DNA of 64,000 nt from Salvelinus alpinus (taxonomy: Eukaryota; Chordata; Actinopteri; Salmoniformes; Salmonidae): the NCBI RefSeq assembly GCF_045679555.1, contig NC_092122.1:16345565-16409564 (forward strand), in the 5' to 3' direction. The position numbers were made by a program, and so were the translations under genes. Below the pieces are notes generated by a model, which had not been told where the DNA came from, ran no database searches, and worked only from the letters and a program-made list of their open reading frames with translations. Shown here piece by piece: positions 1 through 42,339 of this stretch (positions are counted from its first letter, which is position 1; every line of letters starts with the position of its first letter).

Positions 1-1143
1 ATATTTGACAATGAGCCGTATGTCCAAACATTAAGACATATCTTATATAAAACTATAATAAAATCCTTTAATCGTGCTTGCTGGGCAACTCTATTGACTT
101 TCCCGTGAGGTTTTAACTTGACATGGGGCTAAAACATCACAAAATGACATGTACAAAGGAATTGCAGTAAGAAATGTTCCGTTCCAAACTCCTCAGAATG
201 CTACTGAGATACTTTTACTAACGTGTGTTTTTAAAACAAAAAACAGATGAGGACACATTGGATGGATACGCAGGCAAATAAATGTGATTACGAGAAATTC
301 ATCTTCAAGAGGAAGAAAATAAAAAAGGGTTGAAATAGTTTAACGTTAGAGTTATTGAACATCTTGATGCTGCAAAAAAAGAATCGCACAACAGTGATTG
401 TGGAAGGCAACAGAATGTCAAATGGAGTAAAATGACACTTGGAATCAACATTAAAGGCAACTTTAAAAGCATCTGCTAAAAACTCATAAGTTCATCAGAC
501 ATGTGTTGAGGCCTATAAAACATTAAAATCTGAAATAAATCAAAGACACCATCTCCTGTGACCTGGTCTAGTCTGTGTTAGAAGTCCTGTCCCTAACAGG
601 AAGTGCCCATGACACTTTGGGCTATGATGCTTGGTGTCCTTTTTCCCTTTCAATCAATTTCAATACACATAAAATCACCAATATACAACAGCTAACGCAA
701 CAAAAAGCAATACAAACTAATTGAAACAGAACTACAGAGATAAATACAAATAAAAACAAAGGTGCCTTGATGATTTGACAAGTTTCCCTTTGTGGATGGT
801 AATTTCATTTTTCTGCCGATAAGGAAAATCCTATATTCTCCGCCCAAATCTACTTGCTTTTGTCCTCTCACACACCCACTCTCTTCATCCGCTCTCCAAG
901 TCAGCATGATTCGAGTGCCATGATTGGATGTACCACGAAGGGGTGAGAGGTCATAGTTCATGATTATTTCCATAGTGGCAGACTGCTGGTGAGCTGACTG
1001 CTGACTGTACAAGGAAGGTGCTGAATCCTGTGACGGTGAGGTTGAGGGGCGGTGTTGTGGAGTTGGCGTTGTTTTGGAGGGGCAGGGAGTGGGTTGAAAG
1101 GGCCATGGAGGGAATGGCGAGTTAGGAGTCGTGATGGAGTTGG
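1..1143. other. tulp3 3' untranslated region and downstream flank
   Basis: No coding exon is visible here. The tulp3 stop codon is at 1144-1146 on the minus strand, so the part next to it should be 3' UTR. I found no canonical AATAAA on the minus strand. The only near match is ATTAAA at 72-67, which would give a UTR of about 1.1 kb. The reading frame at 692-1147 on the minus strand is proline- and serine-rich, overlaps the last codon of tulp3 and matches nothing I know, so I treat it as chance. Confidence 0.5.
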
Positions 1144-31256
<30,113 letters not shown>

Positions 31257-32880
31257 GATGCTGTATCAGCCAGTCTAGGTGTATGATAGATAGTGAGTCC
31301 AGCAGCAGCTCCGGTAATGTATGGTACTCCCAACCCGGTCCAGAGTCAGTCTGAAGGTCTACATGAAGCTCCAACTACAACCCTGCTACCCTGCAGCCAG
31401 GAGGGAGTCCCAGCGCCACACAGCTGAGGGTGAGTAGGAGCCGTTGCCATGACGCCACACTTGAGGCTAGCCTCTGAACACAACACAGTGAACCCACAGG
31501 GATTTGTTAGAGGAGTCTAAATGTGGCGTGAGTTCATGCCAAGACAAAATACTGGGCATAAAATCGCTAAACTTGGTCCTCTGACTTAGTTACATGTCTG
31601 TCTTTCTTCAGTTTCTAAGATGTATCAGATATATAGACTGATAGGCCACGTGCTAAAACTGGAAATGACTGTATCGGAATAGCTAAAAATGCTTTCTGCA
31701 GAACTCCACAGACGCCATTTCCTCTGACTCAGAGGGAGATATTGCACATATCAAAACCGCAGACCATTGACAAAAAAACTGAATTTAACACCAATTGGGA
31801 AAGTTTACGTTTTGTGGGCTTTAGCCTAGGCCCAGTATCTTAAGTAAAATAGTCCAACACTTTTATTTTGACAGAAAATGCCAGAAAATTGAATTTGCTT
31901 AGTCATAGCAAAATGAACCAAACTGTGTCTTGTCAATGGGAAACCACATTATTCTGGTTTTCTGCCTTTCTACATAGGCTTTCCTTATATGCTCCTTGAA
32001 TCCGTCCGTGTAAGTAGTGCGGTTTCTGGATGACAACCACAGTTACTCCCAATTACCGGAAGTATAAACAAACAACCCTCTCATTCCTTAAACTGGCAAG
32101 AAGTGGGGGACCTTGATCCTGTTGCTAGGAGACCACAGTACCTTTAAGTCATATCGTCTTCTGTTTGTGTACGTGTGTTTGCATGCGCGTGCCAGCGAAG
32201 GGAAAATGGCATTCTCCTCAGCTGAGGGCAATCTGGGGAATGATTCACCTGAGAGTAATTAAACACTGTCAAAACAAATGATGGAAACAAGAGCTAAGTG
32301 TCGACTGGTAAGCACTCGAAGCACCGCCTTACATTCATATAACAATGGTGAAAACCCAAAGACCGGAACTACAGAAGCTCGTTATCTCATGCATCCCATT
32401 GAGTCACGGCAGATTCTTCAGTCTACACGCAGAATCGGCCCACGGGAGATTAGGTAGGCTAAAATGATGTAGCCTACATGATACAGTTGAGAACCAGCCT
32501 ACCTATTGCAAATACCAGATTTTTTTCTGTCTGTCAGTCCCTGACTCAACTGGGTGGATTGTCCAAGCCACTGCGGAGGCATGTGTTCGGAATGTGCTGG
32601 AAAACAGGAAGTAAATTGCACCTCATTTTCTACCCTGTTGAAACGGCTTTCTCACCCACAGGTCTTGTACAGTTAGATACTTGAGGTCCAGCTGGTTTGT
32701 TATAGGTCTGCCGAGCCATTGTGAAATATGGATACAACAACCACACCTTTATGGAAAGGGAATTACTGATACTGATACTGATTTAAGACACATTGAATTA
32801 AACCAGGAACAATTTTCCTACAGCAGACTGAATGGTAACTGATTTTGACTCTCAATCAAATCACGGTGAGGTACAGTTAC
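31257..32880. other. tulp3 5' flank and probable 5' UTR
   Basis: No coding sequence is seen. The region upstream of the tulp3 start (minus strand) must hold its 5' UTR and promoter, but no TATA box or CpG-rich core stands out. A GTTGCCATGACGCC word at about 31442 resembles one half of a ciliary X-box, and an ETS-like ACCGGAAGT lies at 32055-32063. Both are single short matches and prove nothing. The exact promoter is not resolved. Confidence 0.4.
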
Positions 32881-32884
32881 CCGC

Positions 32885-35200
32885 TACCTCTCATCGCCAC
32901 GGCAATTGAGTCAATGCACGGGGCGCGCTTCATTCACTAAACTGGATCTCAGGAGCGCCTACAACCTGGTGCGTATCCGGGAGGGAGACGAGTGGAAGAC
33001 GGCATTTAGTACCACCTCAGGGCATTATGAGTACCTCGATATGCTGTACGGGTTGATGAATGCTCCATCAGTCTTCCAATCCTTTGTAGACGAGATTTTC
33101 AGGGACCTGCACGGGCAGGGTGTAGTGGTGTATATCGATGACATTCTGATATACTCCGCTACACGCGCCGAGCATGTGTCCTTGGTGCGCAGGGTACTTG
33201 GACGACTGTTGGAGCATGACCTGTATGTCAAGGCTGAGAAATGCCTGTTCTTCCAGCAGTCCGTCTCCTTCCTAGGGTACCGCATTTCCACTTCAGGGGT
33301 GGAGATGGAGAGTGTCTGCATTTCAGCCGTGCGTAATTGGCCGACTCCCACCACGGTAAAGGACGTGCAGCGTTTTTTAAGGTTTGCCAATTACTACCGG
33401 AGATTTATCCGGGGTTTTGGCCAGGTGGCTGCTCCCATTAACTCACTGCTGAAGGGGGTCCTGTACGTCTGCTGTGGTCGGTTGAGGCGGACAGGGCTTT
33501 TGGGCACCTAAGAGCTCTGTTTACCTCGGCTCCCGTGCTGGCCCATCCGGATCCCTCTTTGGCGTTCATAGTGGAGGTGGACGCGTCTGAGGCTGGGATA
33601 GGAGCCGTGCTCTCTCAGCGCTTGGGCACGCCACCGAAGCTCCGCCCCTGTGCTTTCTTCTCGAAGAAGCTTAGCCCGGCGGAGCGGAACTATGATGTGG
33701 GGGACCGGGAGCTGTTGGCTGTGGTTAAAGCTTTGAAGGCGTGAAGACATTGGCTTGAGGGGGCTAAACACCCTTTTCTCATCTGGACTGACCACCGCAA
33801 CCTGGAGTACATCCGGGCAGCGAGGAGACTGAATCCTCGTCAGGCAAGGTGGGCCATGTTCTTTACCCGTTTTGTGTTTACCCTGTCCTACAGACCAGGT
33901 TCCCAGAATATGAAGGCAGACCCACTGTCCCGGCTGTATGACACAGAGGAGCGGCCCATGGATCAGACTCCCATACTCCCGGCCTCCTGCCTGGTAGTGC
34001 CGGTTGTTTGGCAGCTGGACAGGGACATTGAGCAGGCGTTGCGTACAGAGCCCGCTCCCCTCCAGTGTCCCATCGGGCGTCTGTACGTTCCGTCTGCTGT
34101 CCGTGACCAGTTGATCCATTGGGCCCACACGTCACCCTCCTCTGGTCATCCGGGGATCGGTCGGACGGTGCGCTGTCTGACTGGGAAGTACTGGTGGCCC
34201 ACCTTGGCTAAGGACGTGAGGGTTTATGTTTCCTCCTGCTTGGTGTGCGCCCAGTGCAAGGCTCCTAGGCACCTGCCCAGAGGTAAGTTACAACCCTTAC
34301 CCGTTCCACAACGGCCGTGGTCGCACCTGTCGGTAGATTTCCTGACCGATCCTCCTCCCTCACAGGGTAACACCGCGATCCTGGTCGTTGTGGATCGTTT
34401 TTCTAAATCCTGTCGTCTCCTCCCGTTGCCCGGTCTCCCTACGGCCCTACAGACTGCGGAGGCCTTGTTTACACATGTCTTCCGGCACTACGGGGTGCCT
34501 GAGGATATAGTGTCTGATCGGGGTCCCCAGTTCACGTCGAGGGTCTGGAAGGCGTTCATGGAACGTCTGGGGGTCTCGGGTCAGCCTTACCTCAGGTTTT
34601 CACCCCGAGAGTAATAGGCAGGCGGAGAGAGTAAACCAGGATGTGGGTTGGTTTCTGAGGTCCTATTGCCAGGACCGGCCGGGGGAGTGGGCAGCGTTCG
34701 TGCCCTGGGCAGAGATGGCCCAGAACTCGCTCCGCCACTCCTCCACTAACCTCACCCCCTTCCAGTGTGTATTGGGGTATCAGCCGTCAGACCGAGGCTC
34801 CTGCGGTGGACGACTGGTTCCGGACGCCACCCATGTCCACCTTCAGCGCGCCGTGCTGCGCCAGAAAGTGGGCGCAGACCGTTACCGCAGTGAGGCTGCA
34901 TGTATTTATTAATCTGTTTTTGTGTGAAATTGGTTTTGTTACGTGTTTCGTGTGTACGCGCCAGGCTGGGTTTTTTCCCGTTATTCTGTGGTATTTCCAC
35001 GAAGGATGATTATTGTAAAACATTTGCTCATTTTTGTGACTGTTTCGAGCCTTGCACTTTTACCTTTGGCTGGAGGTTTTGACGCAGTGGCGTCTGTCTG
35101 TTTTATTGCCTCTGCCTAAATAAAGTGTGCGCCTGTTCACAACTCTCTGCTCTCCTGCACCTGACTTCTCCACCATTAGCGCACACCCTGACACAGACTG
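32885..35200 (+). mobile_element. Ty3/gypsy LTR-retrotransposon remnant (pol and part of a 3' LTR)
   Basis: Fossil element. Parts in order: reverse transcriptase (about 32906-33500, with the YIDD box region), RNase H (about 33535-33900), integrase with its zinc-binding and core regions (about 34090-34900), and an LTR-like tail with a polyadenylation signal ending near 35200. Gag, protease and the 5' LTR are not seen, so it is 5'-truncated. The coding part is broken in several places (about four or more). The amino-acid sequence is still readily recognised, which suggests a moderately young but dead copy. It lies upstream of tulp3. Confidence 0.85.
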
Positions 35201-36950
35201 GGCAAAATTGGCGAAGATTGTGTTGATTAACCCTGTTTCCAGTGTGCCCGTCGGGAAGGGATTCTTTCCCCAAACCAGAGTAAAGACGGCCTCAAGATCG
35301 CTCCTTCTTGAGAACAAAGTAACGAGGCTGATGTGCATCAAGCTGCTCCAAGGAGTTGGACAGTTTTGACTTCCCAACAGCAGCAGCAGCTCACTTTGAG
35401 CAGGCCAAGGTCCACCTCAAACGCAAGTAAATTACAGGCAAATTATTATGTTTGACAGGCCCAGTCCTAGCAGTTCTGCTGCCGCCCTAGGCAAGATCAC
35501 CATGTATAGTAGGCCAGGCCTATATAGATTTAGAATGGATTGATAGACCAGAGTAGAGTAATGATGTGTATCGTGCACTATTGGTGCATTTCAGTTGAGC
35601 TTATTCAGCAGCACTTAGAAACTAAACATTGAGCTTTGGAAACAAGTACTTTTATAAATGCATGGCGCGGACCTCGTTTCACAGGAGTATTGTAAAATAA
35701 GCTTTCTGTTAATGAACCAGCTGTAACAAATGTTGTTTATTTACATATGGAATTTGATTGTCCAACACCAGTTTGATAATTTCTTCATTTTGTGGCCGCC
35801 TAGAGTGGCCTCTTTCCACAGCTGTGGTGCTGAATCGCAGCTGGAATTGGGAGCGAGGCGGGCTGGCCCTGGAGTTCGTAGACAACCATGTTTTGTTATT
35901 TATTAGGACTAATTAAAATCTTCACGCCTAGGCTAAATTAAAGTAGAGGCCTAGATTGTATTTGAAACCAGCTGTGGTTTGTTATTTATTAATTCAAATG
36001 TTCCTACAAATAGGCTATAGGACAGGTCGTTTGCAAATGATATTATACAAATATTACATTTTGAAGTTGTGTAGGCGACTTGTTCTTCTAGGCTAAATGT
36101 TTTTTCTTTTTTTTTATGATATTCATTTATGATTTATAGCAGGGATGGGCAATGTTTTGCTTTTCGATAAAACTTGTCATGCTGATATAAGAACAGGCTC
36201 ATTTACAGGCTCATTTCTATCCTGTTAAGATTAATTACAATAATCTAAAATGTGCTTTTGAGCACCATGGGAGGACACCCTATGTTATGCACCCAATGCA
36301 TATGGATGTCCGGTAAATTTCTCAAACATCCGGTAAATTAAAATCTTGCCATCACGGTGTCCGCCACCAAATTTTCCTGACGGAAACCCTGCCCAGGCTA
36401 CATGTCTGTTCCTTACACTAATCCTCTACAGACATCCTCTGAAAGACTACACAAGCAGATTACATCAAATAATCACATTGCAGCATTAGAACAGGAAAGG
36501 GTGGGAACTGCCCTCTGATTTTATTCTCCTCTCAGGGTAAAAATGGACCTATGGATTTCACACTTTTTCTGCAGAGTTAACAGTAACCTCTTACGCACAC
36601 AGCACCATGCTCTGCTCTCAGGGCACCTCTGGTCAGCACAGTCCTAATGCACTGACATCAAACAGACATCAATAGGAGTGCTGGGGGACCATAGGGAGAG
36701 TTGATTTCCCTCAGACAAGCCATTACATTAAGCACAGTGCCCTCAGCTCTGAAACTGATTGCTAGAGTAAGATGTGGCAGGGAGAGGCATGCTCCAACAC
36801 GTCATGTCAGGGTTTCCCCTGTATTCATAAAATGTTTTTAGTGTAAACTTAAACGACTAAAACCAGATATAAAGTATGCAGAAAAGATAATGAGGGTACA
36901 TATTTTTAAATAAGATAATCATTGAACTATTGATTTTGTTATAATGTTTG
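35201..36950. other. intergenic sequence with old repeat debris, no gene seen
   Basis: AT-rich sequence between the Ty3/gypsy remnant and the next repeat block. Words such as CTGCCGCCCTAGGCAAG (about 35483) and CCGGTAAATTTCTCAAACAT (about 36310) look like pieces of old dispersed repeats. No frame with recognisable homology is present on either strand. Confidence 0.5.
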
Positions 36951-36959
36951 AGTCACTCA

Positions 36960-38060
36960 GATAGCATAAGAACACAGCATAAGCCATGGCAAAATGTGTA
37001 GAATTGCATGAAATTTGCTTAAAAGTAGCTGTCCAGTGTTTCCAGATTAATATGAAATATTAATCACCTATAATGAATTACAATATGAGTAAAATAGTTT
37101 TCCTTCCAAAAAAATGTAATTAAGTATGCACAGCAGCTTTTCTGTGTTGGAATGGTTTAGCTGTACCCCAACAACAGAATGGTGTGGGTCATTAAAAAAA
37201 AAATACGAGTAGACCGCTGATTGGCCAGCTCAACCTCCTTGGGAGTATTACATCATACTCCATGAGGAAATAGCAAGCATTTTTTTTAACAGTCTGTTTG
37301 AGATGCAAATTTGAAGTATTTTTACTCCAATTTATGCTTTGGCCACAAATACGAGTATAGGACGAGTCAACAACACTATTTGAATATGAGAATAGTATAT
37401 AACAGAATATTAACTTTTAAAAGTGAGATTTTCACTAGACAGTTACTTAAAAAATGCACATTTTCTCTCAGTCCCATGGCAAAATGTGTAGAATTGTAGG
37501 AAAGGATTAGCAAATTACTAGAATAAAGTCAGCACAAATATGGAAAACATTAGATCATGATAGAAATGTAATTTGGTGTTAACAGGTTACGCTAGCTAGG
37601 TAACGCTACTTTAATTTGCTCATCAAAAGAACCATCAACTCAGGTAGAAAGTTGTCAGCACCTGATTCGTCATCAGCTCAACAGTATAGCTATCATTTAG
37701 CCATTATAGCTAACCATATTTTTCTGCCCCAGGTGGAAAAATGTCGATGTGGCTGTAATTTATGCTTTGGCCACAAATACAAGTATAGGACGAGTCAACA
37801 ACATTATTTTGGAGTTAACAGAATATAAACTTTTTAAAGTGAGATTTTCTCTGGCCAGTTACCTTAAAACTGCTAATGTTATCTCATCCCCATGGCAAAA
37901 TGTTTAGAATAGCATGAAACTAGCTATAAAACTGTAAAATGTCTTCTCCACCCCATGGCAAAATGTGTAGAATTGCAGGAAATTAGCTTTAAAACTACAA
38001 CATTTTGTCTCAGCGTCCAAGAGGGCCTCTAAAATGTTTGGTGGAAATCCTAGAGGAAAC
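36960..38060. repeat. diverged tandem/dispersed repeat block
   Basis: The word CATGGCAAAATGTGTAGAAT recurs at about 36985, 37477 and 37953, with a diverged form near 37893. A ~90-bp stretch beginning AATTTATGCTTTGGCCACAA occurs twice (about 37329 and 37757), showing a local duplication with period near 430 bp. A segment similar to foxm1 intron 1 sits between the two copies (37507-37750). Confidence 0.7.
37507..37750 (+). repeat. diverged copy of foxm1 intron 1 sequence
   Basis: The stretch matches 49846-50170 (foxm1 5' intron) in the same orientation. Shared blocks include CAAATATGGAAAACA, ACGCTACTTTAATTTG/AC, CATCAAAAGAACC, ACTCAGGTAGAAAGTTGTCA with GCACCTGATTCGTCATCAG, and TTTTTCTGCCCCAGG. 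Relative to the foxm1 copy, about 60 bases (around 49979-50038) are absent. It could be a local duplication or two copies of one dispersed repeat. Confidence 0.75.
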
Positions 38061-38716
38061 ACTGTATTTCTTTTTTTTATTTCACCTTTATTTAACCAGG
38101 TAGGCCAGTTGAGAACAAGTTCTCATTTACAACTGCGACCTGGCCAAGATAAAGCAAAGCAGTGCGACAAAAACAACAACACAGAGTTACACATAAACAA
38201 ACGTACAGTCAATAACACAAAATAAAAGAAAAATAGAAAAATCTATGTACAGTGTGTGCAAATGTAGAAGAGTAGGGAGGTAGGCAATAAATAGGCCCTA
38301 GAGGCGAAAATAATTACAATTTAGCATTAATACTGGAGTGATAGATGTGCAGATGATGATGTGCAAGTAGAGATACTGGGGTGCAAAAGAGCAAGAGGGT
38401 AAGTAAAAATATGGGGATGAGGTAGTCGGGTGTGCCATTTACAGACTGGCTGTGTACAGGTACAGGGATCGGTAAGCTGCTCTGACAGCTGATGCTTAAA
38501 GTTAGAGAGGGAGATATAAGACTCCAGCTTCAGAGATTTTGGCAATTCGTTCCAGTCATTGGCAGCAGAGAACTGGAAGGAAAGGCGGCCAAAGGAAGTG
38601 TTGGCTTTGGGGATGATCAGTGCAATATACCTGCTGGAGCGCGTGCTATGGGTGGGTGTTGCTATGGTGACCAGTGAGCTGAGATAAAGCGGGGCTTTAC
38701 CTAGCAAAGACTTACA

Positions 38717-39395
38717 GGCTGACTACACCGCTCGCGTCGCGTGCGCGAGCTTTGCAAAATAAATGTAGAAATCTATATTATTCAATCATTGCACCCACTG
38801 CTCGCGCGCCAACAAGCATCTGCGTTGCCAAGGGCTAAAATAGAAGTCAGTTCTATTTGTAACGCAGATCGCGCTGCAAGTCCTGCCTCTCCCATCTGCT
38901 CATTGGTTTATAGAAGCAGGTACCCACGTGCCATTTCCTCATTGTTAATACCCACATGGGTGACTGAAAGACGAACAAGGTCAGTGGCGGTAATGCACCT
39001 AATTTATGAAAGTTGCCAATCGCAATATAATGTCAAGAGAAGAAAAAGCCTAGAAGGAGAGATGACTAGAAACGATTCGGTAGACCGTTTTGTGTGTGGA
39101 TTAATTGTCAGAGTAGAGGACCTTGTGCATTTCAGGTAAAATAACAACTCCCAGGACAAATTAGCTAGCAACAGCAAGCTAGCTAAATAGGACAAATTAG
39201 CTAACAAGTGCAAGCTCGCTAGCTAAATTGCCATAAATGTTTGATGCTTTTCGACCTGTCCCCAAATTAATGTAATTGGTTCAGAGTTTGTTTTGATATT
39301 TTAACCTGTGTGTCGTGATCGCGTTTGGTGTGGGGGGACAAAATACATTTATGCACGATGGCGCACGCGCTCAGCCGGTTTGGGTTCCGTGTTAT
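38717..39395. mobile_element. non-autonomous DNA element inserted in the LINE, probable TTA target
   Basis: The left end is CAGGCTGACTACACCGCTCG and the right end ...CAGCCGGTTTGGGTTCCGTG. Both ends contain CGCGTGCG-type words in inverse orientation. The flanking LINE sequence closes up as AAAGACTTA/TTATAGATGACC, suggesting a 3-bp TTA duplication as in Harbinger-type transposons. I recall this ~650-bp repeat as very common in salmonid genomes. No transposase is encoded. Confidence 0.65.
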
Positions 39396-39911
39396 AGATG
39401 ACCTGGAGCCAGTGGGTTTGGCGACGGATATGTAGTGAGGGCCAGCCAGCGAAAGCAGGCAGGTCACAGTGGTGGGTAGTAAATGGGGCTTTGGTGATAA
39501 ACGGATGGCACTGTGATAGACTACATCCAGTTTGCTGAATAGAGTGTTGGGGGCTATTTTGTAAATGACATCGCCAAAGTCGAGGATCAGGAGTATAGTC
39601 AGTTTTACAAGGGTATGTTTGGCGGCATGAGTGAAGGAGGCTTTGTTGAGAAATAGGAAGTCGATTCTAGATTTAATTTTGGATTGGAGATGCTTAATGT
39701 GAGTCTGGAAGGAGAGTTTACAGTCTAACCAGACACCTAGATATTTGTAGTTGTCCACATATTCTAGGTCAGAACCGTCCAGAGTAGTGATGCTAGTCTG
39801 GCGGGAGGGTGCGGGCAGCAATCGGTTGAAGAGCATGCATTTAGTTTTACTAGCATTTAAGAGCAGTTGGAGGCCACGGAAGGAGTGTTGTATGGCATTG
39901 AAGCTCGTTTA

Positions 39912-41905
39912 AAACCTCTGTTAGCTACTTGGGATGTATCCTTGATGGAAGCTTGGGAGGTGTGAGCATGGCCAATAAGGTGCTAGGGAAGGTTAATGCC
40001 AGAACTAAGTTTTTGGCTAGAAAGTCCAAGCTGCTTGATAAGGACTCCATGAAAGCGCATTTGCGAAAAAAGCACAATCGTTGCACGACTGTACCTAACC
40101 ATAAACATCAATGCCTTTCTTAAAATCAATACACAGAAGTATATATTTTTAAACCTGCATATTTAGCTAAAAGAAATCCAGGTTAGCAGGCAATATTAAC
40201 CAGGTGAAATTGTGTCACTTCTCTTGCGTTCATTGCACGCAGAGTCAGGGTATTTGCAACAGTTTGGGCCGCCTGGCTCGTTGCGAACTAATTTGCCAGA
40301 ATTTTATGTAATTATGACATAACATTGAAGGTTGTGTAATGTAACAGGAATATTTAGACTTATGGATGCCACCCGTTAGATAAAATACGAACAGTTCCGT
40401 ATTTCACTGAAAGAATAAACGTTTTGTTTTCAAGATGATAGTTTCCGGATTCGACCATATTAATGACCTAAGGCTCGTATTTCTGTGTTATTATGTTATA
40501 ATTAAGTCTATGATTTGATAGAGCAGTCTGACTGAGCGATGGTAGGCACCAGCAGGCTCGTAAGCATTCATTCAAACAGCACTTTCGTGCATTTTGCCAG
40601 CAGCTCGTCGCTGTGCTTCAAGCATTGCGCTGTTTATGACTTCAAGCCTATCAACTCCCGAGATTAGGCTGGTGTAACCGATGTGAAATGGCTAGCTAGT
40701 TAGCGGGGTGCGCGCTAATAGCGTTTCAAACGTCACTCGCTCTGAGACTTGGAGAAGTTGTTCCCCTTGCTCTGCATGGGTAACGCTGCTTCGAGGGTGG
40801 CTGTTGTCGATGTGTTCCTGGTTCGAGCCCAAGTAGGAGCGAGGAGAGGGACGGAAGCTATACTGTTACACTGGCAATACTAAAGTGCCTATAAGAACAT
40901 CCAATAGTCAAAGGTATATGAAATACAAATCGTATAGAGAAATAGTCCTATAATTCCTATAATAACTACAACCTAAAACTTTCTTCCCCAACAATTTGTT
41001 TTTGCATTATTTAAACCAAAATGAACATGTTTCATTATTTATTTGAGGCTACATTGATTTTATTGATGTATTATATTAAGTTAAAATAAGTGTTCATTCA
41101 GTATTGTTGTAAATATCTTTATTATAAATAAAATAAAATAAAAATCGTCCGATTAATCGGTATCGGCTTTTTTTGGTCCTCCAACAATCGGTATCGGCTT
41201 TTTTTGGTCCTCCAACAATCGGTATCGGCGTTGAAAAATCATAATCGGTCGACCTCCACTCCAGATAGCGCAGAATAAGCTGATCAGGGTAGTATTGAAG
41301 GTGTGTCCACGTACTCATATAGGCAGGAGCTGCTTTTAGGAACTAAACTGGCTGCCTGTTGAGGCTAGGGTGTCCCAGATTAGACTAGGTTTGGTTTACA
41401 GGAGTATTTATGGTCCTGTGCCCAGATATCTATTACTTTCCTTGTGTTAGGAATGCACACAATCACAGCACCAGATCAGGTGTTGCTGATGTGTGCTTAT
41501 ACAGGTTCAGGAGTAATGTGGGAAAGGTACTTTCTTGTATACTGGAGCCTCAGAATGGAATGAGTTGCCTCTGCCTATAAAAATAACGTCCTCTCTGGAC
41601 AGCTTTAAAAAATAAAGTTAAAATATGTTTGATGTTTTCTGTGCCCATATGAATAACCCCTATGATGTAACTGGAATGATGAGATAGATGTTCTTCTTCT
41701 ATGTTTTTGTTTTATTATTTCACTGCCATACTGTGTTTGATCTTGTCTAGCCATCTTGTCTCAAGAGGACCACAATGGAAATAAGTCCCAGACTTTATTG
41801 TGTGTTATCCTCGATGTTTCTATTCATGTGCATGTATGGCTTTTAAGTTTTATGTGTGCTTGTTTTTTTAAATGGTCGAATTAATAAACTAAACTAAACT
41901 AAAAA
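39912..41905 (+). mobile_element. second LINE (plus strand), inserted in the first and itself interrupted
   Basis: The 5' piece (39912-40053) encodes LGCILDGSLGGVSMANKVLG, a reverse-transcriptase C-terminal region. The 3' piece (41262-41905) encodes ELNWLPVEARVSQ-like sequence after a break, then a 3' UTR and an AAACTAAACTAAACTAAA microsatellite tail. The two pieces are separated by an unrelated ~1.2-kb element. It is heavily 5'-truncated and dead. It lies in opposite orientation inside the minus-strand LINE. Confidence 0.75.
40054..41262. repeat. ~1.2-kb dispersed salmonid repeat nested in the second LINE
   Basis: It begins near AAGCGCATTTGCGAAAAAAG and ends near ATCATAATCGGTCGACCTCC, with a doubled CAATCGGTATCGGC segment before the end. 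I know this as a high-copy family in salmonids. A GGTTCGAGCCC word (40820-40830) and an A-box-like TGGCTAGCTAGTTAGC (about 40689) suggest that a tRNA-derived piece is embedded, but their spacing is far too wide for a working tRNA gene. No ORF. Confidence 0.7.
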
Positions 41906-42339
41906 GGGCCAGATGTATACAGAATGGTGTCGTCTGCATAGAGGTGGATCAGAGAATCACCTGCAGCAAGAGCAACAGCATTGATAGATACAGAGAAAAG
42001 AGTTGGCCCGAGAATTGAACCCTGTGGCACTCCCATAGAGACTGCCAGAGGTTCCGTACAACAGGCCCTCCGATTTGACACACTCAACTCTGAGAAGTAG
42101 TTGGTGACCCAGACTAGGCAGTCATTTGAGAAGCCAAGGCTATTGAGTCTGCCATAAGAATGCGGTGATTGACAGAGTCAAAAGCCTTGGCCAGGATGAT
42201 GAAGACGGCTGCACAGTACTGTCTTTTATCGATGGCAGTTATGATATCGTTTAGGACTTTGAGCGTGGCTGAGGTGCACCCATGACCAGCTCGGAAACCA
42301 GATCGCATAGTTCTTGTGTCAACTTGTTTGCCTATTAAT

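Larger units (their letters stand above)
38064..42335 (-). mobile_element. non-LTR retrotransposon (minus strand), 5'-truncated, with two nested insertions
   Basis: Pieces of one reverse-transcriptase ORF read on the minus strand. FRAGHGCTSATL and AKAFDSVNHRIL (about 42310-42150) come first, then MGVPQGSILGPTLFS and YADDTILY (42040-41900), YKYLGVWLDCKLSF with the C-terminal region (39836-39400), and NDWNELPKSLK (38700-38450). The 3' end is the common salmonid end complementary to TTTATTTAACCAGGTAGGCC with an A-rich tail at 38064. Two younger insertions split it, at about 38717-39395 and 39912-41905. The frame is broken several times, so the copy is dead. Confidence 0.82.

Noticed and set aside
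40680-40840. tRNA gene
   Set aside because: The A- and B-box-like words are too far apart, no cloverleaf can be drawn, and the stretch belongs to a high-copy repeat.
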